Positions 53,501 to 63,875 of a stretch of DNA of 64,000 bases are shown here, piece after piece. Under the pieces are notes generated by a model. That model was not told where the DNA came from. It worked only from the letters and a program-made list of their open reading frames with translations, and made no database searches. Both the position numbers and the translations under genes were made by a program. The stretch comes from Phallusia mammillata (taxonomy: Eukaryota > Chordata > Ascidiacea > Phlebobranchia > Ascidiidae). How positions within the stretch are numbered: position 1 is the first letter of the stretch; each line of letters opens with the position of its first letter. Location of the stretch: positions 62,001-126,000 of the forward strand of contig QLIY01000020.1 in NCBI GenBank assembly GCA_003260075.1, given 5' to 3'.

Positions 53501-53519
53501 CAGTAAAAAACTTACCCAT
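32973..53519 (-). CDS. EVC: EVC/EVC2-family single-pass coiled-coil ciliary protein
   Basis: Exons, high to low: 53519-53516, 52287-52061, 51685-51559, 51255-51116, 50560-50474, 50391-50266, 49472-49329, 48395-48313, 47412-47279, 44866-44718, 43629-43531, 41594-41463, 40138-39948, 38959-38776, 38564-38499, 38319-38218, 38124-38023, 37333-37199, 36542-36415, 33508-33415, 33169-32973. Phases agree except between 36415 and 33508, so at least one exon is missed. The product is about 880 residues. Exon 1 is only ATGG before a GTAAGT donor. The protein starts MENCQRVSV, has one membrane helix at about residues 20-43 (LVAAIGGPLGAVMGFIIGLL), then a basic stop (RQRFKKRSRK). The rest is charged coiled coil, ending ...RGRKGRSFLKRVAHANA. 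Short N-terminus, early helix, and a DLKLYELMKQEE...EHRHTCLLQTFKLIL segment resemble EVC as I remember it. Family knowledge: EVC-EVC2 sits at the cilium base and transmits Smoothened/Hedgehog signals. EVC against EVC2 is unresolved, and another coiled-coil family is possible. Confidence 0.6.
33581..33966. mobile_element. hAT-like MITE family A copy with internal assembly duplicate
   Basis: Ends TAGAGTTGTTAG and TTACAACTCTG, flanked by AACCGTTT and AATCGTAT (6 of 8 equal). The eleven-G run at 33677-33687 is followed by a repeat of 33495-33676, so the true element is shorter than shown. It lies just 5' (on the minus strand) of an exon of the EVC-like gene. Confidence 0.7.
34661..34963. mobile_element. 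hAT-like MITE, termini CAGTGGTTTTCAACTC
   Basis: Ends CAGTGGTTTTCAACTC and TAAGAACCACTG. A near-identical block, 35353-35665, follows after poly-G junctions at 35108-35117 and 35242-35252. Flanking sequence is copied too, so the second is likely an allelic or assembly duplicate. It lies in an intron of the EVC-like gene. Confidence 0.7.
35715..36288. mobile_element. hAT-like MITE, termini CAGGGGTGTCCAACTGG
   Basis: Ends CAGGGGTGTCCAACTGG and TTGGACACCCCTG; flanks CAATATAG and CAGTATAG agree at 7 of 8. The left end is repeated at about 35018 and 35150 next to poly-G junctions. A junction at 36074-36083 duplicates about 90 bp inside. Confidence 0.75.
39599..39828. repeat. Inverted repeat with about 84-bp arms
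   Basis: The left arm, 39599-39682, and right arm, 39743-39828, are near-complementary, e.g. GTTAACAGAATCAGTCAATA against ATTGACTGATTCTGTTAGC. About 60 bp separates them. It lies in an intron of the EVC-like gene and may be a foldback element. Confidence 0.65.
40683..40898. mobile_element. hAT-like MITE, termini CAGTGGTTCTCAAACT
   Basis: Exact inverted ends CAGTGGTTCTCAAACT and GTTTGAGAACCACTG over 216 bp. Flanks GTTTAGTT and GTTTAGCT agree at 7 of 8 positions. It lies in an intron of the EVC-like gene. Confidence 0.85.
42298..42792. mobile_element. hAT-like MITE with perfect 8-bp target duplication
   Basis: Ends CAGTGGTTCCCAGCC and GTTGGGAACCACTG, flanked on both sides by CACTAAAG (8 of 8). 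The perfect duplication suggests a young insertion. A twelve-G junction at 42739-42750, with ACAATGGAGGT on both sides (about 42566 and 42752), has probably lengthened it. Confidence 0.85.
43704..44009. mobile_element. hAT-like MITE family A, complete copy
   Basis: Ends CAGAGTTGTAA and TTTACAACTTTG; flanks GTTTACAC and GTTTATAC agree at 7 of 8 positions. The inside matches the copy at 59596 in reverse orientation. It lies in an intron of the EVC-like gene. Confidence 0.8.
44451..44533 (+). repeat. 83-G run in an intron of the EVC-like gene
   Basis: The longest G run in the window. It directly follows a MITE-like stretch that starts near 44112 (GAGTGGTTCTCAACC) and has no visible right end. 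The run probably covers lost sequence, including the end of that element. Confidence 0.8.
44955..45432. mobile_element. Degraded MITE with GATAGACCG termini
   Basis: GAGATAGACCGGCACG on the left faces AAATCGGTCTATCCC on the right, with several CGATAT-rich palindromic motifs between. Related CGATA-rich sequence occurs near 41630-41730. hAT origin is possible but no target duplication is clear. It lies in an intron of the EVC-like gene. Confidence 0.5.
50749..50975. mobile_element. hAT-like MITE remnant (GGTTCCCAACC ends)
   Basis: GGTTCCCAACCTTTTTC on the left and GGTTGGGCACCACTG on the right form imperfect inverted ends over about 225 bp, close to those of the element at 42298. Confidence 0.6.
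52449..53184. mobile_element. 0.74-kb element with ~55-bp terminal inverted repeats and internal GGAACGAAATA tandem array
   Basis: The left end (AAAATATACCCCAAAAGAGT, then GGCAGACGATCAGTGT) is mirrored by the right end (GCCGATCATCTGCCACTCTT, then GGGGTATATTTT). The arms extend to TAATCTTTTATTT/AAATAAAGATTA with a few mismatches. Inside, 52545-52690 is a tandem array of CCGGAACGAAATAAATAATT-like units, echoed inverted near 52975-53045. There is no open frame, so it is non-autonomous. It fills much of the first intron of the EVC-like gene. Confidence 0.7.
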
Positions 53520-56500
53520 TTTTGCCAACAATCCTGCTTTTTACAGTGATAAAATTAATTTTGTTTTTTTGAGCGACTTGCAAAACACGATTCCTTCACC
53601 GCAACAGCTGATGATGTTTACTTGACTTTTTTGCAGAATCCGCAATATCAGAGAACAATCGAACAATTATTTAAAATTTTATTACACACTAAAAAATCAA
53701 AACTGTTTCTACAATTTTTCAGCATTTGCTCTGATTTTAATACATGTTATAAACATAATAGCAAACAGATTTATAAAATTAGTTTTCAATTAAGTCAAAT
53801 GTCTGAAAACCTGTGCAGCTCAGGATAAATTATCAATCATTTGTTATTTTGCGTAACCACTAGGTGCGCATTTCCATGGCATATTTTACTTGTTTATGGT
53901 GTTGGCGCTAGAGAAACAAGTTTATTTTATTCGGGAGATTCTAAAATGTATTTGTTAAAATGAATGAAACGCTATTTTATGTTGATGTTTAAAATAAACC
54001 ATTATTAATTCATTTGGTATCATGCCAGTGTGTTTTGCAAATGAAAGATGTGTGAAATCATGCAAAAATCGACATAGCAGACCATTACTTAATTATTTTC
54101 GCAACAATGTTCTCTTCATTGTGTTTGTCTGTTAGCATTGTGTGTTATTGTTGCTTGAAACCTGTTAAATGCAATAAGTTACACTAAGAGACTTTTTAAA
54201 ACGCAGGTAATCCGTCAAATAGGCAAATTTGTTTCGTTGCCACCTTTCTTTGATTTCTATGAACAATGGGAACCTATTTTGCATATATTTGTGTAATGAT
54301 TATTAAACGAAAAGCTTCACAGGATAACGTTTATTTGGAGAGGATCAAAGTAACAGAAAGGTGTTCAATAAATTTGCCGCAGTCCTTCAAAATCGATGTT
54401 TACGTAGGTAGCGATGTTATGACCTATTTGCTTAAAAAAGCACCAATTTCCGCAATGTGCAACTAAATGAGTTCTGTCCGATAATTTCATTTTATATTTT
54501 CTGTGTTCCACCCAAACATTTACCCGTTGAAATAATCGAACACTCCTATTTTCGTTTTGTACTTAATTGTTGCCTACAAAGCCCATGATGACGTAACAAC
54601 GACACATATCAAAACTTTGCCATGTGGTTTTGGTTGTTTTACGTTGGAATTTTGTCGAATATGTTTCCACAGGGAAAAAAATGGGTAAAACTTTAATAAG
54701 AGGCCCGTAACTGTGATTGTATGTGATTCGCTTGTCATGGGATGTTGCAGGAAATAAAAAACAAAAACAATGCGTTTCCGCATAAGCGTTGTCAGCACGG
54801 TTAAAAATTCAAGCAGTAATCTAATTATCGTGCCTAATTGCCTTTATATTTTCACCGAAAGGATTTTACAAAAGGGACTGATTTTTGTTTTTTCTCGACC
54901 TTTAACATGGGTCGTTGGCGTAACGTGTTTTTTCTCGTGTTTTGCTTGCGCCGAGAGCGTTGCAGTCTTTTCGCCTGTACGTCTGCTCAAGAGAGGTTGT
55001 CTTCGGGCAGCTCGTAATGTTGTGACGTTCTTTTACCCCTACCGTATTTAATGCGCGACTGACTCATGTAAAAATATGTAAAGGGACCCGTGCAGTCATT
55101 CTATTCATGCAGAATAGTTTAATTGAAACTTTGCAGATGAATCGCGAATGCTCCTTTACGTTTTATCTTGAATACAAGTGAATGCAATGGGCATGTTGAA
55201 GTGATGGTGAAGTCTGTTTCTGTATAGCAAAAAGATATAAAGGTTGTTGTAACTAAGTGAGATTTACTGACGTTTTGTAGCCAGTGTTATGCTTGCAAGT
55301 CTGATCGTTGTGCTATTTGCAGTTTGCACTGTGATAACATAAGTTCAGTTTAAATTTGTATGAATAGGAAAAAGTGTTTGGCAAATTACATGCTGATTGC
55401 TGAGTGAATTTTTATTTGTTGTGAATTAAATGATTTACTACTTTCAATAATATATCTTTGAATAATATATATAACCATGGACCCAAATGAATTAATAAAG
55501 CGGTACACCTTGTCAAACTTTTTGATGTTCTATTGTACATTTTCTCAAAAACATTGTTTCATTTTTGTTATCCAAAGCCATTTTGTGAAGTGTTAATTTG
55601 TCCAACTGAACAACCCAACCAAATTAGACTTATTTGCATTTCCTGGTCAATTTCAATATTCAAGCAGTAAGGCATAAATGCAATAATGTTCGTAAAAGTG
55701 ATTTCATGAATGGGAAATATGCCTCTTTGCCCCAAACATTTGGGGGTTATGTTGTCTAAAGTTAACCTTATTTGAAACTTGTTGACCTTTTGAGACTTTT
55801 CATGTATAGCACCCTTAACTGTATAAGTGCCTCTAGCAGTTTGTTTTACAGTGGTGCTATTATGTTGTTTTCATGGTTAATGTTGGCAAACAATCAAATA
55901 TGCCAAGCCATAATATATTCCAACTTTTGAAATGTCCTAGTTATTGATAAACAGAAAGAAGAGGGATCCAATTCAGGAATTTCAATAATAGACTCCTTTT
56001 ATGTTTTCCCAGTGTTGTTAGTTCTACTCCTAAACCACTTATCCCAACCAATCAATTGATTTCAAGTTTTTAAAACTATCATTCTGACAATGATTTCATT
56101 ACTGTTGCTGATTTTATGTCTTGTTGGCATGCAGTTCAAATGTCAGTGAAGTGTCATTTGGTGCTTAACTGTAAATTTACTTTGATTGTTCTCATGTTTT
56201 CATGTTGTGTAAGTGCACTTGGTGGTTTTAGTTAATAGGTAGTATCCCACATTCCAGTATGGTGCTTTGAACCGCCGCAAAAAGCACAAATAATAACAAA
56301 ATGAAAAACAAAAATGGGTGCGATACTGCTGAATAACAGTACACTGAAGTACATGTAAACCATATGACCATGTCCATGTGTGGCTTGCCAGTAATTAGCT
56401 GAATGTTGGTGAATCATTGTGACGTTTTTTCAATGTCATTCAATAGGGTATGGGAATATCAACATGTTAACAATTATGTTAAAACAGTTCGGTGTTTTTT

Positions 56501-57017
56501 CCTGCTGTTGGATTGACTTTATTGCTACCAATTCATGAAACTGTAGGCAAGCAGTGATTGGGAATCTGCCAATTGCAATGTTGTAAGCAATAGTTAGATC
56601 TTTGTCACTCAAACCAGTTAGGTAAATACAGGTTTAACAATTCAGAATATGTTGCATTTTATTGTGCATGACTTTTCTTTTTCTGAGTTTGGTCACCAAA
56701 ATGTCACACTGATGGAAAATGAACAAAATACTGCCATGTATGTTTCTAGGATGTTAATACACACTACACTAAAGTTATGTTGACTTATGGTGCAGTAAAC
56801 CGTGGTTAACCAGGACCCATTTAGCCAAAAAAATGCCTGAATTAGATGAAAACCCAAATTAGAAGACGTCAATTAGTTAAAGCCTTACACATTACAAATC
56901 ATTTGTACCTAAGTTTGGGTTAGGCAAAGATTCAGATTAACTAAATCCAGTTTAGCCAAGTATTATTTAAATCCACAATATTTTACTGTATTTTTTTTAA
57001 TCCACAATCTTTTACAG
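53520..57017. other. Space between the divergent EVC-like and FAM53 genes
   Basis: The EVC-like gene begins at 53519 on the minus strand and FAM53 runs to the right, so both promoters and the missing 5' FAM53 exon(s) should lie here. A more CG-rich patch at 54890-55060 ends in TATTTAATGCGCGACTGACT, which could be a promoter or 5' exon. A degraded mariner-type MITE lies near 56794-56970. Confidence 0.4.
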
Positions 57018-60000
57018 GTCATTAGAAGCATGGTGTCTGTCATTAACTGATTTTGAAGCACGCACGAGTGCTTTTTGCACCAAGTGCGTTGAGTACAAGA
57101 ACTCAGCCAAGGGGTTGTGTGGTGCCATGGTAGAAAAGGCGCTGTGTGTTAATAAAGCCACAAGCCACTACCACTCCGAACAAGTGCCCATCAATTCCAT
57201 CAGTCCTGGGTCAGAAACAACGACAAGATGTCGGCCGTTGTGACTCAACTCTCTTTTAACATCAATGAAAAGCTTCGAATTGATGACCGAGGTTTTCCTC
57301 CGTTTCAACAGGTGCAGTTTATCATTGTCTGCTCTTATTGGTGTGGCAATTCGTTTTTGTAGGGCACCTAAAACTATTTGAAAGCCTGTAGTGATGGCGA
57401 TAACTGCTTGCATAACATGTGCCCTTTGCCCTTGGCACGGACATTTTTGTGTTACGCCAAATTTTGCCACCAAATTACTAGAGTTACAATATTTCCTAAA
57501 CACAAAAATAGTCTGCATTCTTATGCAGTACAAGGAATGAAATATGATTTCAAGCTTTGAAGGCTTCAATTATACCTTTAGAAAATGCCAAAATGTTGTT
57601 ACACTGGCACTTTTATATGTCACAAAATCATTATGCCAGAAACCCATATGGTACTTTAAAACAATGTTGTACAAGACAACAATGAAAAACTTCAAAGATT
57701 TATGAGAAAAAGTGTGAAAGATTATAAGAAATTATGATTTTAAGCTTCTGCATACAAATTAAGGTACATAAATTATACCTTCAGAAAATATTAACAAATT
57801 ATTACGCTGACACTTGAGACTGCCAAAACAATTCATTAAGCCAGAAACCCTTATGGTACCTTAAAGCAAAAGAACAAATTTAAACAGGTGAAAGATTATG
57901 TGATTATCATTAACGCCTATCTTTATGTCTTTAGCATCACAAGCCGGACAACCCTGCTGGGCCTATGAACAAACCATCTACCTCATTTTCATACACGCCG
58001 CCGAAAGGTAAGCCCTGCTCAGTTCTGTAAGCTGCTGCAGTTTGACCTTATTCATGAGGTGATGGTGGGTTAGGCAGCTGTTAATCAAATGTCAATTTTG
58101 CAGATCTAATTGGATTTTCATCCTGTGTTTTTATTTCCACTTGTCACCTAATCTTTAAGTTGCTGTGTAATTTGTGCCACATACCAACATATGATATTTT
58201 TTTGGCAAATAAGTCGAGACAGTTTTTGAATGAAAAGTTTAATGAAGAATGTAATTGGACAAATAGATGTAAGAAGAAACATATTTTATTGTGAATGAAA
58301 AGTATTTTGTCCTTTATTTTATTTTTTTAAAAGTACATCAGTTAATGCAGGCCATATCTTTACACAATTTGATAAAACCTACCAAACTCCATCTCTTTAA
58401 CTTTAATACAACTTATTTTAAAATGTGAAAAAAGTGTATGCACGTTCTGTCCTTGCAAATTTTGTTACCAACACTTTTAGGGCTTAGAATTTCAGTGGTG
58501 TTATCTTGATTTTGTTGACCCCTACTTAACAAGGATTGTGGGAAAACTCAAGCTGGTGCATTTGAGATAAAAGCCAAATCGTTTAGGTTACGGTTGCTTA
58601 GCGTTGCGTGCACTGTATACCAAAGTAGAGTGTTGTTGCCTTGTTGAAATTCGCCAATTGAAGAGCAATTGACATTCGAACCAGCTTGAGACGTAGAGAC
58701 AAGCTCACACCAGAACCAGATTGCTGTTTTTCTTCGTGTAATAGCATACTACACACGGCTCTAGGGACAAGAAGCGTAATAACTCAGGTCGCTTGTTTAT
58801 TTTGCGTTGTCGAGCCTCGAAAAGTCGGCCATTGTCTGCGCTAACACCGATTGTGTTGTAATCAATCCGCGCGCTATGTAGCATTCTTGGGCCAGTCGGG
58901 TCGCTGTCGGCACAGGCCCCGCGCGTTGGCATTCGTCCAAAGCGCTCCGACACTGAATAGAACGGGTGGCACCTAATTTCATTCATGGCGACTTTCTTTA
59001 CGCTAGTGTACCATATGGGTTACCCGTCGCGGCCTTTTAGGCGTGACCCTGATTCGGCGCGTTATCTAGCGTTACGAATTCCGACTCAAGAACCCTGAGA
59101 CCGCGGCCTTTATAGTATTTCGACGTGTTGATGCTACGGGCTTGCAACAGTATACCCCCGTTCGCAATTGTTGATCGAGTCTTAAACTCTCTTATCAACA
59201 GAAATGATGTTTTTACAAGCTATGGAAGCGGAGATAGCGCGTTTTTGTGTTGGCTTTGAACAAAGCTCCCAGGATTCGGGCCCGAGCACGCATGGTTTAC
59301 TGCCAACCAATAATTGCCGGTTATGATAGTATAACGGTTTCTTAGGCGTCAATATTGGTTGTTGGGAGTACTGTCTGATATATTTGTAGCCGATTTTTTG
59401 TTAAAGTTTTGACAAAAAGCTACGGAAAACAGCAATCAAAATTGATCACGATTGTATGCAACTCCTAAAAGACAAACAAATTCAAGGCAAGTTAAGAGAA
59501 CCTTTATCCTTTCTTTCAATATCAAAATAAATTTAAAATTCATAAAAATGCATTATGAACAGGGCACGCGGGTTTGTTTTTTACGCATTTCAGAACAGAG
59601 TTGTAAACGGGCCTGAAATTGGAGCCCGAACCCGAATCGTTTCTGAGAAGCCCGTTTAAGCCCGAAAGTTTGATTGACAGGCCTATGCACTGAAGCCCCA
59701 GGAAAGACAAGACAACAAACACAATAGACAATTGGTCTTGAACACGGCGTGCTATTTGGCATTAGTTCAGGTCCAGAAACTGGTTACTTAGCTAGTTAAA
59801 TTTATTGAAAAAAATACTGACACAGAGTGTAAAGTCATGCCCGAATCAAGCCCGTTTTTATAAAAACAACGAAGCCCGAACCCGGTCCGACTTACAACTC
59901 TGTTTTAGACACAACCTTAGGCCTGCTTCCGAATTTCGGCGGCAATTTAGAGCAAAATTCCCTTAGTCACGACCGTCTTCCTTTTTCGCAGAGCCTTTAG

Positions 60001-63000
60001 GCCAGTGGGTTCCCTCTCCTTCCCGTGGATCACCCGGACCTTCCTCAGCAGGGCAGTCTGTATCTACCTCAGTCACTAGCGCATCAGGGGAACACGCCTC
60101 GCACGCTGGAACGTCCGGCGCTGTGGTAGGCGTGTCATGCCAGAGATTTACGCCACAACGTACAGGCGTTCTGACTCGGCGCGACCTCAGGTTTAGTAAC
60201 TCGCTACAAAAGGCTAAGAACGTGGATACGACCCAAGTGACTGTGTTTGATCTGCACGAAGCCGGGAAAAAATCGACTAGGAGTACTTTATCGGCGATTC
60301 ACACCACAAGAAGTGGAGCTGTCAATAAAATCTCGATCGCTGTGGACGCCGATAATCCATTTCAATTCAATGGTGGTACTAGCAAGAAAACTGACGCAGT
60401 GTTCCCTAGCGTTGTGGGCAAAAGCTGTACACTACATTCACCCAAAAAGGCAACATTCACGAGTGGTTCGTTTCAAACGCCTTTACCAGCAGGCAGCGAT
60501 ATCCCTCCGATAAAAAAGCATTGTCGATCAGTTTCGGAGCCTGATGAGACCATGTCGGCTCTAGACCCACTGGAATCCACTGGCCTTTCCTCTTCACGTA
60601 GGTCTAAAGTATGGAAGCCCATACGACAGCTACGAAGCGATTCGCGACGTGCGCAGTCAGCGTTTTCCAACTCTAGCGACTGTTCCCGTTCTCTGGACTG
60701 CTCCAGTGCTACTTCAATAACTGGAGACTCCTTGCTCACTCCACCAGCGTCTCCAGTCCCGCGGCCAGCATCTGTCACTGTGATAAAACAAGAAAGCGGT
60801 TCTTGGACTTTTCTGTCGTCTTACCAGCACCATCTTAGCGGTTCGTTTCCACACTCAAACAGCAGTTTTAGTCCTTTGTCTTCGCCCTATTGCAACGCCA
60901 CTTCCCCTTGTTCTTCGCGTTCGAATGAAGTTGCTTCAAGAAGTTGGTCACATTCCGGCTTGTCCGCCACCAAACGTAGCTTATCGTTTTCCGATGATTT
61001 TGAACACACTGAAAGCATTCATTACACACCGTCGTCGACACCAGACCTCGAAAGAAGGTGAGTTATGTAAATTGAAAAAGGCCGTGCCATATGGCAATGC
61101 TTGGAAGACCATCTTGATGCGGTATAATGCCTTTAACTGGCTTAGCGTACTATGATTGAAAAATGTGTATATACAGTCCAACGCTTTCAGCCATTGAGCC
61201 ACGCCCTTTGTGAATAAAAACGTTTTTCCCAGATTTTACATTTAGGGTATCAGGCAACATTTTCGAAACTGTCGTTTCGGACAAGTTGGTTTGTTATAAA
61301 ACTTTTTAGAGTTTGTTTTGAAAAATGTTTTGGTTCGCATCAAAAATCGGTCGAATGAACTGTTAACGTTTTCGTTATGAAACACCCATTACATTTCCTA
61401 TCAAGTCTAAAACAAGCTTTAAAACAGCTTTCCTAAAAAAACGAAGCTCGTTGCTTTCTTGTTTGAGAGAGCTTTGTTGGTTGTTTTTAGAGAAGTATTT
61501 AAAAAAAGGTTTTGATGCGCATCAAAATTCGGTTGAATCGACCTTATTAACGTTTTTTTTTTACATAACATCCTATCGATTGCCTATCAGGTCAAAAACA
61601 ACTTTCGTAAACAACCAACGCCCGTTGCTTTACGATCTTTTGATGTTCCTGTTTCAGAACGTCCGTCCTGCGTCCGTAATTGGCAACACTGTGTTTATAA
61701 TAACGTTCGTAGTACGACTCTTACGGCCCATTTGCCTTGGTGCCAGAGGCCAGATGGTTACTTAAATCTCCAGGTCATGTCACGAATTTCTCATCTCGGT
61801 CCTTGAGTCTGTGTTTTCGTCACGGTTTTGGCCATGAAATGCATTACGCAATTGGGTATAGTAACGCTGTATTTTCTAGTATGGGCTCTAATGAATGAAA
61901 TATAGCCTAGCCTTGCCCATGTGATTAGCCTATTTTACCGTTTCAACCCCTAAAAGTATGGCATTACGCACTTTCTGGCAACGCTGTATTTTTTCAGTAT
62001 GGACTCTGACATACTTAATGAATAAAATTGCTTGAGAGTGGGTATTGACTCGCCTTGGCTATGTCCCTAGCCTATTACACGGTTCTGAACGGGCTACTTT
62101 GAACGGGCTACTAAATTACGCCATTCACAAAATTCATGCAATCTATTATTAAAACTTCTTTAAATGAGTTAATCTACTCACAACTTTTAAAAATGTTGAA
62201 GGCTTGGGCTATTAGGGCCAGAGTGAGGATTTGTATATAACAATAGCTTTAGAATTCATTATCCAATACCTTTGGGGCTAATATTGTTATACGTGTTAAC
62301 ATGCAAAACCATGCGGTGTTTTGCACCAGACCAAACACATGGGGGGGGGGGAATGCAATCTACTCACAACCTTAAAAAATGTTGACGGCTTGGGCTATTA
62401 GGGCCAGAGTGAGAATTTGTACATAACAATAGCTTTAGAATTCATTATCCAATACCTGTTGGGGCTAATATTGTTATACGTGTTAACATGCAAAACCATG
62501 TGGTGTTTTGCACCAGACCAAACACATGCGAGAATATTAGCTCGAAATGCATCTGAGATTAAAATTGTAATGTTATTGTTATTGCCAACCCACACCCTGT
62601 CCCCAATAGCCCTAACCGTTAGCATTTTTAAAAGTTTAATATGGGTAGATTGCATTGATTAACTACCTCAGACAAGCCCGTTTTAAACCCTGAAATGAAA
62701 AACCTGGTACCGAAAGTGCGTTTTCACCATTGGTTTATTTTCAACAAACAAAACATATGTTCGTTGTGCGTGGTTGAAGAAAACGCCCAGAAGTGACATT
62801 TGCCTTTCTAAACTGTCCAAGAGTCTTTGAATGTCAAAACATATTTTGTTTCATATTATGCTTTAATCTTGCTCATACCAAACCTAGGCATTTTATCGTC
62901 GCGAATCTAACCTTAAAATCAATGTAAAACGTTGTATTTTTACCAGATTTGAGCGTGTTTCGTCCCGTTATGGTGGTTTGCTACGATGTCAATCACACCC

Positions 63001-63100
63001 GTCTGATCTAAACGCAAGAAGGACCCGAAGTCGAAGCCGAAGATCGCATAATAAGCTTTGCTATCAACGACCAAACCTCGATTTTGCGAAAATGAAACAG
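57018..63100 (+). CDS. FAM53: FAM53 (simplet) family protein, incomplete at both ends
   Basis: Supported exons: 57018-57129 (donor uncertain; frame open to 57243), 57935-58007, 59992-61057 and 62947-63100. The last three join in phase for 431 codons. The big exon is Ser/Pro-rich and has the family signature IKKHCRSVSEPDE followed by SKVWKPIRQLRSDSRR. SSTPDLERR closes it, and the next exon gives GGLLRCQSHPSDLNARR, an Arg-rich nuclear-signal-like patch, then RPNLDFAKMKQ, all in the order seen in vertebrate FAM53A/B/C. The last exon ends in a good donor (CAG|GTATGT), so the C-terminus lies beyond the window. The first exon starts in phase 2, so coding sequence lies further 5', not found here. 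Family knowledge: nuclear regulators; FAM53B/simplet promotes beta-catenin nuclear entry in vertebrates. An ATG-less frame upstream of 60123 is part of the exon, as the acceptor CGCAG at 59987-59991 shows. Confidence 0.85.
58700..59160. other. CpG-rich stretch in the FAM53 intron
   Basis: Clearly richer in CG than its surroundings (CGCGCGCTATG, GCCCCGCGCGTTGGC, CCCGTCGCGGCC, ACCGCGGCC). A minus-strand frame at 58705-58986 is open but lacks family resemblance. It could be an internal promoter, an unannotated exon or a transferred piece of DNA. Confidence 0.35.
59596..59902. mobile_element. hAT-like MITE family A, complete copy
   Basis: Ends CAGAGTTGTAA and TTACAACTCTG; flanks TTTCAGAA and TTTTAGAC agree at 6 of 8. 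It lies in the FAM53 intron just before the large exon at 59992. Confidence 0.8.
61058..62946. other. FAM53 intron
   Basis: Contains a direct duplication of about 150 bp around the eleven-G run at 62341-62351 (62150-62340 against 62352-62530). Two imperfect AT-rich repeats (TTTTGATGCGCATCAAAATT-like, about 61330 and 61510) also occur. No exon is seen. Confidence 0.5.
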
Positions 63101-63875
63101 GTATGTACCGAGCCAAGTTGGCTCGGCCAACTCTATAATTAAGAAAACAGATCATCTGGTTGCGTTAAACCCATGTTTTCTTGTATAGCTTACTTTAATT
63201 TAGGTTCATTTCAAATATGTTCCTAGGTTGAATTAACAACGCATTTGAGCTATATCATGGACTTGTGATCAGAAGTACAGTTAGAATTAACCATTTGACT
63301 TTACCGTTATATTTTCTGGACAAGCGTTTTTTTATTTAACCTTTAATGAACACAGTACCTTGACGTAGTAATAAAATTTACAGAAGTTATCTAAATTTGA
63401 AACATCAGCAAAATATATTTAGAGAGATTCACTTGAAGTGTTGTGGCATATATGTAAATAATAGATAACTACTGTTCTTTTTAAAATAACAAAAAAAAAA
63501 TATGTTTTCCAAAGCTATTGAACAAAATGCCGACAAGTTTGAAACATTCCCGACTTATAATCTATTCATAAACTGGTATCAGTTTAGCTATTATCAAACG
63601 TTCCAACAATAATGACAGATTGCAATTGACATATCCTTCCTATCATGTGCTGGGTGACTTTGAAGCCTTTTCTTTGTCCAGTATGTTATAGCAAAAATTG
63701 GGTAGTGTTGTTATGGTATATTAAGCACACAAAAACGGTTAGAATTGGTAAACAATCTTTAAACTATATTCCATATGCTTGAGTTTATGAGAAAATACTG
63801 TACCAAAATTTTGGTAAAGTGTAGGTGACAATTAAATTAATGTCACAATTTTTTCCCCAAACCATTCTTAAACGT

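Larger units (their letters stand above)
1811..62351 (+). repeat. Set of 32 poly-G junctions across the window
   Basis: G runs: 1811-1820, 2039-2048, 2503-2512, 4796-4805, 8999-9061, 10023-10033, 10739-10748, 11763-11773, 13270-13279, 13566-13575, 14619-14629, 14794-14864, 14927-14937, 15803-15812, 16466-16475, 16767-16778, 21195-21205, 21587-21596, 22981-22990, 23107-23117, 29534-29543, 29771-29780, 33677-33687, 35108-35117, 35242-35252, 36074-36083, 42739-42750, 44451-44533, 46063-46072, 47936-47945, 48614-48623, 62341-62351. Most short ones are flanked by direct repeats of 50-850 bp. No C run longer than six was seen. Confidence 0.85.

Noticed and set aside
54770..55051. 93-codon frame (+) near the presumed FAM53 5' region
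   Set aside because: Hydrophobic, low-complexity composition, with no splice link or resemblance to the FAM53 N-terminus.
60123..61061. FAM53 translation start at 60123
   Set aside because: The codon is GTG and the frame is open back to the acceptor at 59991, in phase with exon 57935-58007.
1811..62351. G runs as natural G-quadruplex or telomere-like elements
   Set aside because: No G/C strand symmetry, no spacer pattern, and duplicated flanks at most sites; an artefact explains them better.
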